Below, piece by piece: positions 14,201 through 24,404 of a DNA stretch of 64,000 bases. The translations under genes were made by a program, and so were the position numbers. How positions within the stretch are numbered: the first letter of the stretch is position 1; every line of letters starts with the position of its first letter. Source of the stretch: Halicephalobus mephisto (taxonomy: Eukaryota; Nematoda; Chromadorea; Rhabditida; Panagrolaimidae); NCBI GenBank assembly GCA_009193035.1, contig SWDT01000561.1, positions 124,001 to 188,000 of the forward strand, in the 5' to 3' direction. The notes beneath the pieces are model-generated. The model made no database searches. It was given only the letters and a program-made list of their open reading frames with translations, and had not been told where the DNA came from.

Positions 14201-15445
14201 GTTCTAATCTTATGTAAACAAAGATCTGAATGTCTCGAGAGTAAATCTCAAGATCTATGGAAATGAGCATCTGAATCTCCTGGAAACAAATCTCAAATCC
14301 TATGTAAATGAATCCCTGAATTTTTTGAAAGTAGATGTCTGAACTATAAGACTGAACCTCTAAGTACACCAAGAATAAATGCTCAAATTATATGCGGACA
14401 AAACTTTGCATCTTGAAAATAAAATCAAAACTATATATACATGAATTCCTAGATATTGAAAATGAAAGCAAAACTTTATGAGAACGAACCTATAAGTCCT
14501 CTCTTTATAGGTGAACTCTTTTTTCATTGATTTGGTGTTCAATTAAAATCAACTACAAATAAAAAAGTGTATCTTCTGGCTCTGTAACAATTGCGAAATG
14601 TGACGAAAATGAAACACAATCGTAGTATTTTTCATGAATATTTAACATTTATAACGAAAACGTAACATAATAGTGACGATATTTGTTACTGGGCTAAAAG
14701 ATATTTTTTTTGTGGTATTGTTAATTTTTTTATTAATTTGTCTGCACTATTTTGAAGTTCCTTAAATACAGTAGAACTTGGACATAAGATATTGCCGCTA
14801 TAACATATCTCGCATTATAGCATACGGTGTGAGTGAGTGAGTTTGGTTGGTTTGTCTTCAAATTGACCCCCGCTATGATATATCCTTTGTTATAACATAT
14901 TCTTTCTCCAATCCCAAGGGGGTATTTTATATCCAAGTTCTACTGTATATAGTTTTAAAAATTGGGAGAATTTTGATATATGGTTTCGAAACTTTGAAAA
15001 TTTTTAATACAGTAGAACTTGCATATAAGATATCCCCGTTATATAATATCTTTTCTTATAAGATACCCTTTGCCCGGTCCCAAGGGGTATTTTATATCCA
15101 AGTTCGACTGTATGATTAATATTAGGGAAATTGTTATTTTTAAATACAATATTCCAGCCAAGAAATCCTGTGCCAAAGTGCTTCCTTACCGGGCGATGTG
15201 CAGGACAGGGATGCCGTCGCAGTTCACCCTGAGGTGGTACGTGAAGGCCGGGATGTGCTGTAGTTACCCTGTTGGATACTGTCATGGTGAATCCGTTTTC
15301 GAAGAAAAAACCATCAAAACGAAAAACGAATGTGAAGAACTTTGTCTTGGAAAAATTCAATCAGGTTCGATTTTTCAAAATTAATTTTTAAAAATCCGAA
15401 ATTTCAGAAGCTCCATATCACAGATTACTTTTCTCTTTTATTTGA
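8246..15445 (+). CDS. Secreted lustrin-cysteine/double-Kunitz protein
   Basis: Six exons: 8246-8303, 8343-8677, 10307-10400, 11260-12591, 15158-15364 and 15408-15445 (TGA). They sum to 2064 nt, 687 aa. Residues 1-19 are a signal peptide. Residues 30-73 form a lustrin-type cysteine domain ending CCP. A Kunitz domain has Cys at 211, 220, 239, 247, 264 and 268; a second has Cys at 611, 621, 640, 648, 665 and 669. Between them is an S/T/N-rich linker with NVEE/PTTN repeats (about 367-480). In known families such Kunitz domains inhibit serine proteases or act in extracellular matrix. The P1 positions here are S and R, so inhibition is uncertain. All phases match. Intron 2 must use a GC donor (AAG|GCAAGA). 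Intron 1 is only 39 bp. Large introns 2-4 hold repeats and MITEs. The exact role is unknown. Confidence 0.85.
8760..9470. repeat. About 91-bp tandem repeat in intron 2 of the Kunitz gene
   Basis: 'tttatcaaatatattatgctcgat' and its variants recur at about 8942, 9034, 9125 and 9216. The units are rich in 'gatgtatcgatac'-like wording related to the 71-bp field at 13.1 kb. Confidence 0.65.
9827..10190 (+). repeat. Two tandem copies of a dispersed ~185-bp repeat
   Basis: Two adjacent copies carry 'gataacctgaatatcaggga', then 'gggatactgtag', 'catgaatgaag' and 'aaaatacttctgttttata'. Inverted copies occur at 43797-44170, again as a tandem pair. It lies in intron 2 of the Kunitz gene. Confidence 0.65.
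10410..10740. repeat. AT-rich ~35-50-bp repeat in Kunitz intron 3
   Basis: Repeated 'ttagaaattttaaatttttt' blocks of low complexity. The rest of intron 3, to 11259, is also AT-rich apart from a short GC-richer stretch at 10860-10960 with no visible frame. Confidence 0.5.
12710..12852. mobile_element. Palindromic MITE, family A, copy 1
   Basis: A near-palindrome whose ends read AAAAAGCTTAACTTTT... and, on the other strand, AAAAAGTGTAACTTTT..., each leading to GTAACA about 25 bp in. The centre is TATAAATAT/ATATTTATG. It lies in intron 4 of the Kunitz gene. No coding capacity. The target duplication is unclear because the flanks are A/T runs. Confidence 0.6.
13085..13420. repeat. 71-bp tandem repeat
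   Basis: 'acatgtagtatacccagcac' recurs at about 13099, 13170 and 13241 with nearly identical flanks. A diverged continuation reaches 13420. It lies in Kunitz intron 4. Confidence 0.7.
13740..14520. repeat. Degenerate ~33-bp minisatellite
   Basis: Repeated 'aatgaatctctaaatccc'-type wording, with steps of about 30-36 bp and strong drift. Reverse-strand frames through it are spurious. It lies in Kunitz intron 4. Confidence 0.5.
14562..14710. mobile_element. Palindromic MITE, family A, copy 2
   Basis: Same family as 12710-12852 but in the opposite orientation. It has the AAAAAGTGTATCTTCT end, CTGTAACA, then a palindromic core with 'cgtaacataatagtgacgat', and the inverted end CTAAAAGATATTTTTT. 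Copies 1 and 2 flank 1.7 kb of repeats. Confidence 0.6.
14769..14945. mobile_element. Pogo/mariner-type MITE, family B, long form
   Basis: A 177-bp element starts CAGTAGAACTTGGA and ends TCCAAGTTCTACTG, with TA on both sides (14767-14768 and 14946-14947). Inverted ends of this CAGT...ACTG type with TA duplications are typical of pogo/Tc1-mariner MITEs. The internal part holds repeats of 'gatatatc'. It lies in Kunitz intron 4. Confidence 0.75.
15010..15110. mobile_element. Pogo/mariner-type MITE, family B, short form
   Basis: A 101-bp relative of the preceding element: CAGTAGAACTTGCA...TCCAAGTTCGACTG with flanking TA. It is an internal-deletion form and sits 64 bp downstream of the long form. 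Confidence 0.75.
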
Positions 15446-15511
15446 TTTTTGATAAACTAATAATTTTAAAATTAATTGGATTTGGTTTCCTAAAATTCAT
15501 ACCCAAGAACA

Positions 15512-16080
15512 TAATTAACATTTTTGAAGTACTGTAAATTTTTATTAAATTTTCTTTGATAAATTAATAATTTTTAAAAATATCTAAATTTAAATTTTTG
15601 TAACTGATATATATAAATAATTAACATTTTTGAAGTACTGTAAATTTTTATTAAATTTTTTGATAAATTAATAATTTTTAAAAATATCTAAATTCGAATT
15701 TTTGTAATCGATATATATAAATAATTAACATTTTTGAAATATTGTAAATTTTTATTAAATTTTTTGATAAATTAATAATTTTTTAAATTATTTAAATTCG
15801 ATTTTTTGTAACTGATATATATAAGTAATTAACATTTTTGAAGTACTGTAAATTTTTATTAAATTTTTTGATAAATTAATAATTTTTAAAAATATCTAAA
15901 TTCGAATTTTTGTAGTCGATATATATAAATAATTAACATTTTTGAAATATTGTAAATTTTTATTAAATTTTTGATAAATTAATAATTTTCTAAAATATCT
16001 AAATTCGATTTTTTGCAACTAATATATATATAAATAATTAACATTTTTGAAGTACTGTAAATTTTTATTAAATCTTCTAA
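15512..16080. repeat. About 105-bp tandem repeat between convergent genes
   Basis: 'aattaacatttttga' recurs at about 15512, 15618, 15722, 15827, 15931 and 16036, so six copies with a 104-106 bp step. It begins 67 bp after the Kunitz stop codon. The rest of the gap to 16530 is AT-rich, with no gene seen. Confidence 0.8.
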
Positions 16081-16530
16081 AGTAATACAATTTTTAATAA
16101 GTTTTCTAAAATAATAATTTATTTTTAAAATAATACAATTTTTATTAAATTTTCTAAAATTATAATTTATTTTTGAAATAATTTTTATTAAAATAACTTT
16201 TTTTAAATAATAAAATTTTCCAAAAAATAAAACTTTTATTAAAATAATTTCTTAAATAATAAAATAAAACTTATTTGGCATGGATATACCCCGCAAATTT
16301 AAATCATAACTGTACAAACACAAAAAAATAAAAATCATCTAAAATTTTAAAATTTTAAAATTTAAATAATACAGTAATACAGTAATACAGTAATCAATTA
16401 ACCCGTTTGACAACGCTTTGTTCAGATCCATTTGGAGAGACTGAAAGTAGATAATAACTGTTCTCTATACGGTAATCTTGAGCACAAGAACTGAAAAAAA
16501 AATTTTTTAAAATAATTTTTAATTTTTTTT

Positions 16531-19500
16531 TTACCGTTTTTTCATAACTGAGATGTCCGGAAGTTGACTCCCAGTTCGGATTCTCGCGGGGAATTCAGAA
16601 GCCCCGTAGAACTGGGTGGTCATCGGTTCTTTGGTACTTATGTATTTTCCGCAGAATTTCACGGGTAAAATAACTTGACAGAAGGTGTGTCTGTATCTCG
16701 AGGACATCAAACAGTAAAGAACGAAGTTAACTGACGAGTTTACAAGACTCAGAAGATCCAGAACATCCCCTAAGGTCAGATAAACGTACATATGGACATC
16801 TGTGGTGTAAATTGCGTTTAAAATAGCCAATATTCCCTGAGGAAATTCAGTAAGAATAAAAACAACCAAAATCGCCAGCAGCATTGCCGTCGTTCTGTCC
16901 GAAGTTATCCTTTTCAGATGATCGTTCCCGTTCGTAACCAAAAGTTGCTGTCGTTTGTTTTCTGCATGTCGTAATTTCGCTAGAAGACTCCAGGAAAGAA
17001 TCATCAACAAAAAACACGGTATAACTTTGAACAACATTCCTGTGGCCCAGAGATTCAATTTGAAAATTCTGCAGCTGTTCTTCAACGAAAAAGCTTTGAA
17101 CTAAAAAATAATTGTTAATTTACGCTTTTAAAAATAGTTATGTGACACTTGTGTACCAGATGTTCATATTTCGAAAATATGTCCCAGATACTTGTGTACC
17201 AGACATATATTCTAAATATGTGTGTCCTAAATACTTGTTTACCAGATATATGTGTCCCAAATACTTGTGTACCAGACATTTATATTTCGAAAATATGTCC
17301 CAGATACTTGTGTACCAGATATCTGTTCTAAATGAGTGTGTACCAAATACTTGTGTACCAGATATATGTGTCCCAAGTACTTGTGTACCAGATGTTTATA
17401 TCTCAAAAATTTATCCCAGATACTTGTTTCCTGAAGATATATATCCCAATTCTGGAGTTATAGCTGAATCAAAAATGTCTATAATAACGTAATCATCCCC
17501 ATAGATCTTAAATCTAAAACCAGATTCAATAATCGACCTTCAGAATTCTGAATTTCGAAAACTAACTTCCAATTCTAACAACATCTAAAATTTCGTACTA
17601 GGATTGTAAAAAAAGGGAAATTTACTCAAAATAATTTTAAATTCCATAAAAATAAAAAATTATTTTCAATGTTTTCGAATTTTTTCGAATTTTCGAAAAT
17701 CCTTAAAATCGAAACACAAGTGTCACAGAATTTCAGAAGTACCGTAACTTACAGACATAGTGTAAATAGTTTCGGTGTAATTAGCGGGATATCTGTGGGT
17801 ACATACCGCTGATGGTCTCCAATCTGAATTGAACTCCACGATTTCGTGAATGAAGAGGGTCGGTAAAGAAGAAATAAAAACAAAAATAAAAATAATTATC
17901 GCAAATCGTCTTGCGTAAGTTGACCTTTGCCAGTTGCTGAAATAATTACGGTAACTAGAAGTTATATTTTTTACTATGTATTTTTCACACAAATTTCAAT
18001 GGTTATTATTAGAGTTTACAACTTATTTAGAATACGGTAATCAACGTCCTGTTTTATCGCTGTCTGAAAGCCAACTTTGATGTCGAATTTTGACTTCAGG
18101 TTTAATTCCGAATATTTTATAACAAACTTTGACCTCGAACTTTGGCTATTAACTTCAACTTCAGAGTTTAATTTCGAATATTTTATAACAAACTTCGATC
18201 TCGAATTTTTACTATCAACTTCAACTTCAAACTTTGATGTCGAATTTTGACTTCAGAGTTTAATCTCGAATGTTTTATAACAAACTTCGACTATTAACTT
18301 CAACTTCAAAGTTTGATGATCAACTTCAACTTCAGGTTTAATTTCGAATATTTTATAATAAACTTCGATCTCGAACTTTGATGATCAACTTCAATTTCAA
18401 ACTTTGATTATCAACTTTGATGTTAACCTTTAACGGTCAATTTGTATTTCAAACTTTAATGACCAATTTTTTCTTCAAAGTTTGATGTCGAACTTTGACT
18501 ATTAACTTTAACTTCAAAGTTTGATGTTAACCTTCAATGGTCAATTTTCACTTCAAACTTTAATGACCAATTTTTTCTTCAAAGTTTAATGTCGAACTTT
18601 GATGACCAACTTCGATCTCGAACTTTGACTATTAACTTCGATTTCAAAGTTTGATGACCAACTTTGATCTCGAAATTTGTTTCCAAATTCGATAGTTAAT
18701 TTTGACCTCGAACTTTGATAAAAAGAATCTCAGATTAACTAAATTTCGAATCTGATGTCAGAACTGAGAATTGACCTTTAAATTCCGGATATACGAAATC
18801 CGGATTTTAATTTTCGAAATTCCGCAAATCCACTAAAAAATACGTAATCGGATTTTTTAAATGATATTTAATTTCTGAAGTCATGTCTTAAGAAAAATTC
18901 TGAATTTGTAACTTTGATTACCGTACTTTGGATACTTGTTCAAGTTCGAAAGTAATACAATTTTGTTAAAAAATTAAAAGATTAAAACTTTTCCGTAATT
19001 AAACATGTGGTTTGTAAACTGCCTTAGGGCTTGCGGGACTGCGCCGAGTGGCTAATGTAGATGTTTAGGATCTTTGTCGCGACATTAAGCGTAGCGAGAA
19101 AGGAGCGATCGTTCAGGAGAAACGATTCTGCTTCCATGAATGGAATTGGAAAAGGTCGCTCTCGTAGCTTAAGAGAAAAGCACTTGCCCGGATAGCAAGA
19201 CGATGCGGGTTCGATGCCTGCCGAGAGACATTTTTCCTTCCATATTACCCTAATTTCCGGAGTATAAGCCCGGGCAGTGTATAAGCCCGTCTGGTCTCGA
19301 AAGGAAAATTTTTTGGGGCTTTATATATGAACTTAAAAGATCTTATGTTGGGTTTAGCAATCATTTTTGATTGCCAATTTATTGTTTATTGTGTTTTTTT
19401 GACAAAGTAAGTATGTTTATCAATGGTGTCGTGCTTTGCATGTGATTTTTAGAAGTTCAAAGTGTCTGATGAAGAGAAGATCTTTTACAGCAGAATATAA

Positions 19501-22500
19501 GCTCAAAGTTGTGAGTTTTGCTGATGAGTATGGTACTCTTGCAGCTGCTGCTGAATTTGGAGTAGATGATCGTTCAATTAGAAGATGGAAGGTCAATATG
19601 GATGTTTTGAAAGCAGCAAATAGGTCAAGACGAGCCTTCAGGGAGCACAAACCAAGATGGGAAGAACTAGAAAGTGAATTAAGAGAGTGGGTTGTCAGTG
19701 AACGAGTAGCGAAGAACCAGGTATCCACAATACGTATTCGTTTACATGCAAAAGCGATTGCTGAACGTCTAAAGATTGAAGATTTTGCTGGAGGAGCTCA
19801 CTGGTGTCACAGCTTCATGCGGAGATAGAACTTGGTTGTTCGAAGAACCACGTCTGTTGGGCAAAAGCTTCCAGAGGATTTCAAGGAAAAAGTTGCGAGG
19901 TTCAGACAATTTGTATACATTGAGAGTAGAGGAATCAGTCTCGCAAACCTCGGGAACATGGACGAAGTTCCAGTTTCGTTTGATCTCCCAAGGAGTTTCA
20001 CAGTCGACGAGAAAGGTAAGGAAGACATTGGCGTCATGACAACTGGTTCTGAGAAATGTAACTTCACTGTGGTTTTGGCAGTTACTGCAAATGGAAATAA
20101 GTGTCCACCGTTAGTCATTTTTAAACGTAAAACTGTGCCCAAGGAGAAGTTCCCTGTCGGTATCGTCGTCGGCTAATGAAAACGGATGGATGAACGAGTC
20201 AATGATGGAGTATTGGGTCAAAAAATTTTGGATAGAAAGACCAAATCCATCGCCTGATCCCCAGAAGTCTCTTTTGATACTCGATTCTGCTAGATCTCAT
20301 CTGACTGTAACAGCCAAATCCTCCATCCAAGAACACTCTAAAATTGCAGTAATTCCTGGAGGATTGACGAAGTTGTTGCAGTCTTTGGACATTTCGGTAA
20401 ATAAGGTGTTTAAAAATCAGTTGAGAAGTCATTGGGAGAATTGGATGTCGAATGCCGACGATCACAAGTACACAAGAGCGGAAGAATGAAGCGAGCTTCC
20501 TATTCAGAAGTTTGTAGGTGGATTATAGAGAGTTTCGAAGCCGTGTCCGTGGATTCTATCAAGAACGGATTCAGAAGAGCATTAGAAGAAAACATAGAAA
20601 CTTTATACGAAGACTTTCAGAGCTCGAGCTAGACGATTAAAATTGTTATGTTTTTGTTGGTTTTGATAATAAAATGAATTTCAAAAAATTACTGACGAAC
20701 AAAATTGAAAGACAAGAGCTTGGAAACATGGTGGCTTGGCCATTTGCGCGGAACCATAAATTGCGCGCCATTTTCCCGTGTATAAGTCCGTTTTGCGTAT
20801 AAGCCCGGGCTTATGCTCCGGAAATTAGGGTAGTTTCGGACTATATGAGGCCAGATCTAGTTTTCCGACAATCTTGTCCTAGTCAGTCCCTAGGGCTATT
20901 ACCTGCGGAATCAAATCATGAACTGCACCATAGTGGTGAATCTTCCCCTTTTGAAGTTCCCCTTGCCTACTGTAGTATTTCGTAATCCCTGGGTTGGACA
21001 AACACGGGTGTCCACGGCTTGAAACCGCGATTTTCCAAATGACCAATGACGCTTACTGCCATTGAGCCAACTGCGCTAATACAATTTTGTGTTGGAAGTA
21101 ACTGTATAAAATTACCTATTCAACGAAGCCACCCTCAAGGTCATCCTTCTCATGAAAGCCATGGCCACGGCCAACGCACGGCCAACCACAAAGAAGTCGT
21201 GTGGAGACAAATGGACAGGAACATGTGGGTCATCAGAAACACCATCCATAAATATGTAAAAATATTTTCACTAAAAATTAAATATTAAATATTTTCATTA
21301 AAAAAATAAAAATTAAATATTTTCACTAAAATTAAATATTTTCATTAAAAATTAAATATTAAATGTTTTTTGTTTTAAATAATCTTTGAAATTTAATTAT
21401 TTCGGTTTTGTAGAAAAATTTAAACTTTGGTCAAAAAAAATTTTTTTTGTAAAAATGTCAGAAAATTTGGATTTTTTGTTTATGAATGGCACGGCCGACA
21501 AGTAACTAAATTTGGATTTTCTGTGGAACCAGATTTGACCAAATTTTACTAAAACAAATTGTTTTTGACGAAATTTTGGAAGATTTTTCCAAAAATAATT
21601 ATTTATAAATTTAATTAAATTTTAAATTGTACAACATTTGTGTCCCGGACATGTATGTTCCGATTTTAAAGATTTTAATTCAAAAATTAGAAAACATTTA
21701 AAATAATTTTTTAATTTTTAAAATATTTTTTATTTTTTTTTAAATTTTAGAATATTTTTAATTTTTAAAATATTTTTAATTTTTTTTAATTTTTAAAAAC
21801 TTTTTATTTTTAAATATTTTTTATTTTTTTTAATTTTTAACTTTTTAACTTTTTAAATATTTTAAATTTTTTTTTATTTTTAAAAACTTTTTATTTTTTA
21901 ATATTTTAAATTTTAAATTTTTTTAAATTTTTAATTTTTTAAATATTTTTTATTTTTTAATTTCTAAATAATTAACTTACCAGTTGTGAGAGGACTTCAT
22001 GAGGACAAAGTGGTAGATGTAGACGAGATAACTGGCCATGGTTCCCATATCACAGATGGCCACTGCTGTCATCAGGGAGTTGACGGCAGTGACCCTCATC
22101 TGGGGCCTCGTTAAGACGACTACATGGATCAAATTCGTCAGGAGACCAAAAACGCAGATGACCACACATACGATTCCGTGTACCGGTTCATATAAACTGA
22201 AAAATTTATTTCCAAAAATAATTATTTATAATATTTTTGACTAAAATTATATTTATGCAAATTTACTGTGTAATTTTTATAATTAGTTTAAGTTTAAAGA
22301 TTACTGTAAAATGAGGAATTAACTCTCGAAGGGAAAGTTTTTAGAGACGATAGTTAGCAAAGTTGGTCCTAAGTGGAAGTAGAAATTACTGTAAAAATTA
22401 ACTTAAAAATGAAGTCAGTTCTCATAGAGAAAGTTCTTAGAGACTACAGTAACCTAACTGGTCTCATGTAGAGGTAGAAATTAATTTAAAATAAAATTAA

Positions 22501-24058
22501 CTCTCGTCACGAAAGTTCTTAGAGATGATAGTTAACAAAGTTGGTCCTAAGTGGAAGTAGAAATTACTGTAAAAATCAACCCAAAAATGAAGTCAGTTCT
22601 CATAGAGAAAGTTCTTAGAGACTACAGTAACCTAACTGGTCTCATGTAGAGATAGAAATTAATTTAAAATAAAATTAACTCTCGAAGGGAAAGTCCCTGA
22701 TAACTATGACGAACTTTTTCGTTCTTCAGTATGAGTCAAATTTCATGTAAAAAAACAATTAAAAGTTCTGAGTAAGACTTCTCCCATCATAAAAATTCTT
22801 CGTAATCATGAATTTCGTTTGCTAGTCAGAGTCAAATTTCGCTTGAAGATCAAAAAACAAAAACAACTCCCACCACGAAAGTTTTTAAAGACCGTAATTT
22901 TTTCCATTTTTAGGCAAAACTTAAATTTTACATAAAAATCAAAAACAAAAAACTCCCACCACGAAAGTTTTTAAAGACCGTATTTTTTCCATTTTTAGGC
23001 AAAACTTAAATTTTAAGTAAAAACAAAAGATATTTAGTAATCTCGACTCTCACCACGAAAATTAATAATAACCGAAATGGATTTTTAATTTTTAAATAAA
23101 TCCGTAACGATGACCTCTCGTGATTAAGTGCTGTCGAAAAACACGGATTTCGTCGTGTTTACAGTAACTCCAGACATTGACGTTTGTGTTCAATAAATTT
23201 AATAATTTTTGAATAACCTTTTGATTTTTTTGATGAAAGTATTCTTCGAAATCGTCATTTTTATCAATTTTCTCAATTTTGTCGGAAAATTAAATTTCCG
23301 ATTTTCAACAATAAAAATTGAAAAATGTTTTTCCATTCCGAAAAATTTAATTTTAACTAAAATAAAGATTTCAAAATTATTTAAAAACAAATTTTTATAA
23401 AAATTCAAACATTTTTTTTTAAATTTTATAAAAATTCAAAATTATTTAAAAATAAAAATAAATTTTTATAAAAATTCAAACTTTTTTAAAAATAAAATCA
23501 TTCAAAATTTTTAAATTTAAAATTGTAAAGTAAATTTTGAATTTTTATATTTAAAAAAAATAAATTAAAAAATTTTATAAAAAAAATAAATTTAAAAGTT
23601 TTTATTAAAAAAAAAATGAATTTTGGAATTTTTTTATTTAAAAAAATAAATTTAAAAATTTTTTATTAAAAAAAATGGATTTTTGAATTTTTTTATTTAA
23701 AAAAATAAATTTAAAAATTTTTTATTAAAAAAAATGGATTTTAGAATTTTTTTTATTTAAAAAAAATGAATTTTAGAATTTTTTTTTATTTAAAAAAAAT
23801 GAATTTTAGAATTTTTTTATTTAAAAAAAATGGATTTATGAATTTTTTTATTTAAAAAAAAATGGATTTTAGAATTTTTTTATTTAAAAAAAAATGGATT
23901 TTAGAATTTTTTTATTAAAAAAAAATGGATTTATGAATTTTTTTATTAAAAAAAATAAATTAAACTTACTTTCTGAATTTCGTCAAAGTTAGCAAAAATT
24001 CTTTTGTCGAATTTTTACTGAAATCAAAAAGTTCCGGATCATTTTCACATTCGATCAT
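16531..24058 (-). CDS. DMSR-type neuropeptide GPCR, frame broken in exon 3
   Basis: Five exons on the minus strand: 24058-23970, 22196-21981, 21270-21116, 17936-17753 and 17100-16531. They give N-terminus with an N-x-T site, TM1-2, TM3 with the conserved Cys, TM4 with extracellular loop 2 and its Cys, and TM5-7 with a 60-residue tail. The text in TM6-7 (EFPQG, LGDVLDLLSLVNSSVNF) is typical of the nematode/insect DMSR (myosuppressin-receptor-like) family. All splice phases match. The sum is 1214 nt, which is 2 too many modulo 3. An 11-bp tandem duplication in exon 3 (21157-21178) breaks the frame just after the TM3 LWLAV stretch. Without those 11 bp the length is 401 codons including stop. The gene is therefore either a very young pseudogene, an allele, or an assembly error. 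Intron 3 hosts a pogo element. Confidence 0.85.
17110..17440. repeat. Minisatellite in GPCR intron 4
   Basis: Repeated 'acttgtgtaccaga' with 'tatgtgtccc' gives a ~25-50 bp irregular unit. The open frame through it (repeats of a CVP/YLCTR type) is a by-product of the repeat. Confidence 0.6.
18055..18740. repeat. Degenerate 12-13-bp minisatellite
   Basis: Runs of 'aactttgatgtcg', 'aactttgactatt' and 'aacttcaacttca' with a step near 12. The same family, on the other strand, fills 28085-28920. It lies in intron 3 of the GPCR. Confidence 0.7.
19158..19229 (+). other. tRNA-like cloverleaf, probably SINE/tRNA-derived
   Basis: 72 nt fold as a tRNA. The acceptor stem is 6 of 7 pairs (GCTCTCG/CGAGAGA). 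The D stem is GCTT/AAGC, the anticodon stem CTTGC/GCAAG with a 7-nt loop, and the T stem 5 of 5 (one G-U) with loop TTCGATG. Box A-like (TAGCTTAAGAG) and a perfect box B (GGTTCGATGCC) are present. Position 33 is C instead of U and the D loop lacks GG, so a working tRNA is unlikely. The nominal anticodon is GGA. It lies 18 bp left of the pogo element, in GPCR intron 3. Confidence 0.5.
19248..20830 (+). mobile_element. Pogo-type DNA transposon, 1583 bp, decayed
   Basis: Inverted ends of 28 bp (19248-19275 and 20803-20830) start CCCTAATTTCCGGAG and differ at one base. A TA target duplication flanks both (19246-19247, 20831-20832). Subterminal copies of 'gtataagcccg' occur inside both ends. The inside encodes a pogo-family DDE transposase with disruptions. 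It is inserted in GPCR intron 3, antisense to the host gene. Confidence 0.9.
19469..20632 (+). pseudogene. Pogo-family (DDE_1) transposase, inactivated
   Basis: The N-terminus (from MKRRSFTAEYKLKVV) is a CENP-B/psq-like helix-turn-helix, followed by a second DNA-binding region. The catalytic core shows NMDEVPVSFD, LLILDSARSH and SLDISVNKVF, giving the three expected Asp. Lesions: an in-frame TAG at 19826-19828 (after MRR), a frameshift near 20155-20175 (before the GWMNE text) and another near 20485 (after YTRAEE). The product cannot be made in full. The near-identical terminal repeats suggest a fairly recent insertion. Confidence 0.85.
20993..21082 (-). other. Second tRNA-like Pol III promoter pair
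   Basis: On the minus strand a box A match (TGGCTCAATGG, 21069-21059) is followed by a box B-like GGTTTCAAGCC (21026-21016) within a T arm CGCGG/CCGTG. The acceptor stem does not pair. The following ~150 bp (20990-20840) are GC-richer and reach the pogo end, as a SINE body would. Tentative. Confidence 0.35.
22310..22700. repeat. About 185-bp tandem repeat in GPCR intron 1
   Basis: Alternating half units 'ttaactctcgaagggaaag...gttggtcctaagtggaagtag' and 'cagttctcatagagaaag...ctggtctcatgtagag' recur twice, with a third start. The following 22840-23190 shows a diverged continuation ('cccaccacgaaag'). Confidence 0.65.
23400..23955. repeat. AT-rich ~55-bp tandem repeat in GPCR intron 1
   Basis: About nine blocks of 'tttttttatttaaaaaaaa' followed by 'tggattttagaa' or a variant. 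Low complexity. Confidence 0.55.
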
Positions 24059-24404
24059 TTTTGAATACAGTATCTTGAAGAAAAATATCCAAAGTAGAAA
24101 TCCGCAAAAATTAAGATTGAGTCAAAAAGTCGAATTTATTCATTTTTGACGAAAAATGCCGAACTTTGAGGAGGAGGATTTCAGACTGAAAATGGGCGTC
24201 AATTTTCAAACAAGTTCAAACTTTACATAGCTTAGACAAAAAAAAATACACGGAAAAACGAATTTTGTGAATTCAATGGGATTTAGGAATTTTCTCAGAA
24301 TAGGATTTTTTCGGAAAGTTATCGAATAACTACAATTTAGTCGGATTTTTTGACTAAAAATTTAATTTTTGGTCCTGTACAAAGCTGTCAAATTTTTGGG
24401 ATTT

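Noticed and set aside
17112..17492. A 126-codon plus-strand frame with repeated Cys-Val-Pro text
   Set aside because: Produced by the 'tgtgtaccaga' minisatellite within GPCR intron 4.
19158..19229. Functional tRNA-Ser(GGA)
   Set aside because: Stems are good, but position 33 is C, the D loop lacks the GG pair and there is no long variable arm as serine tRNAs need.
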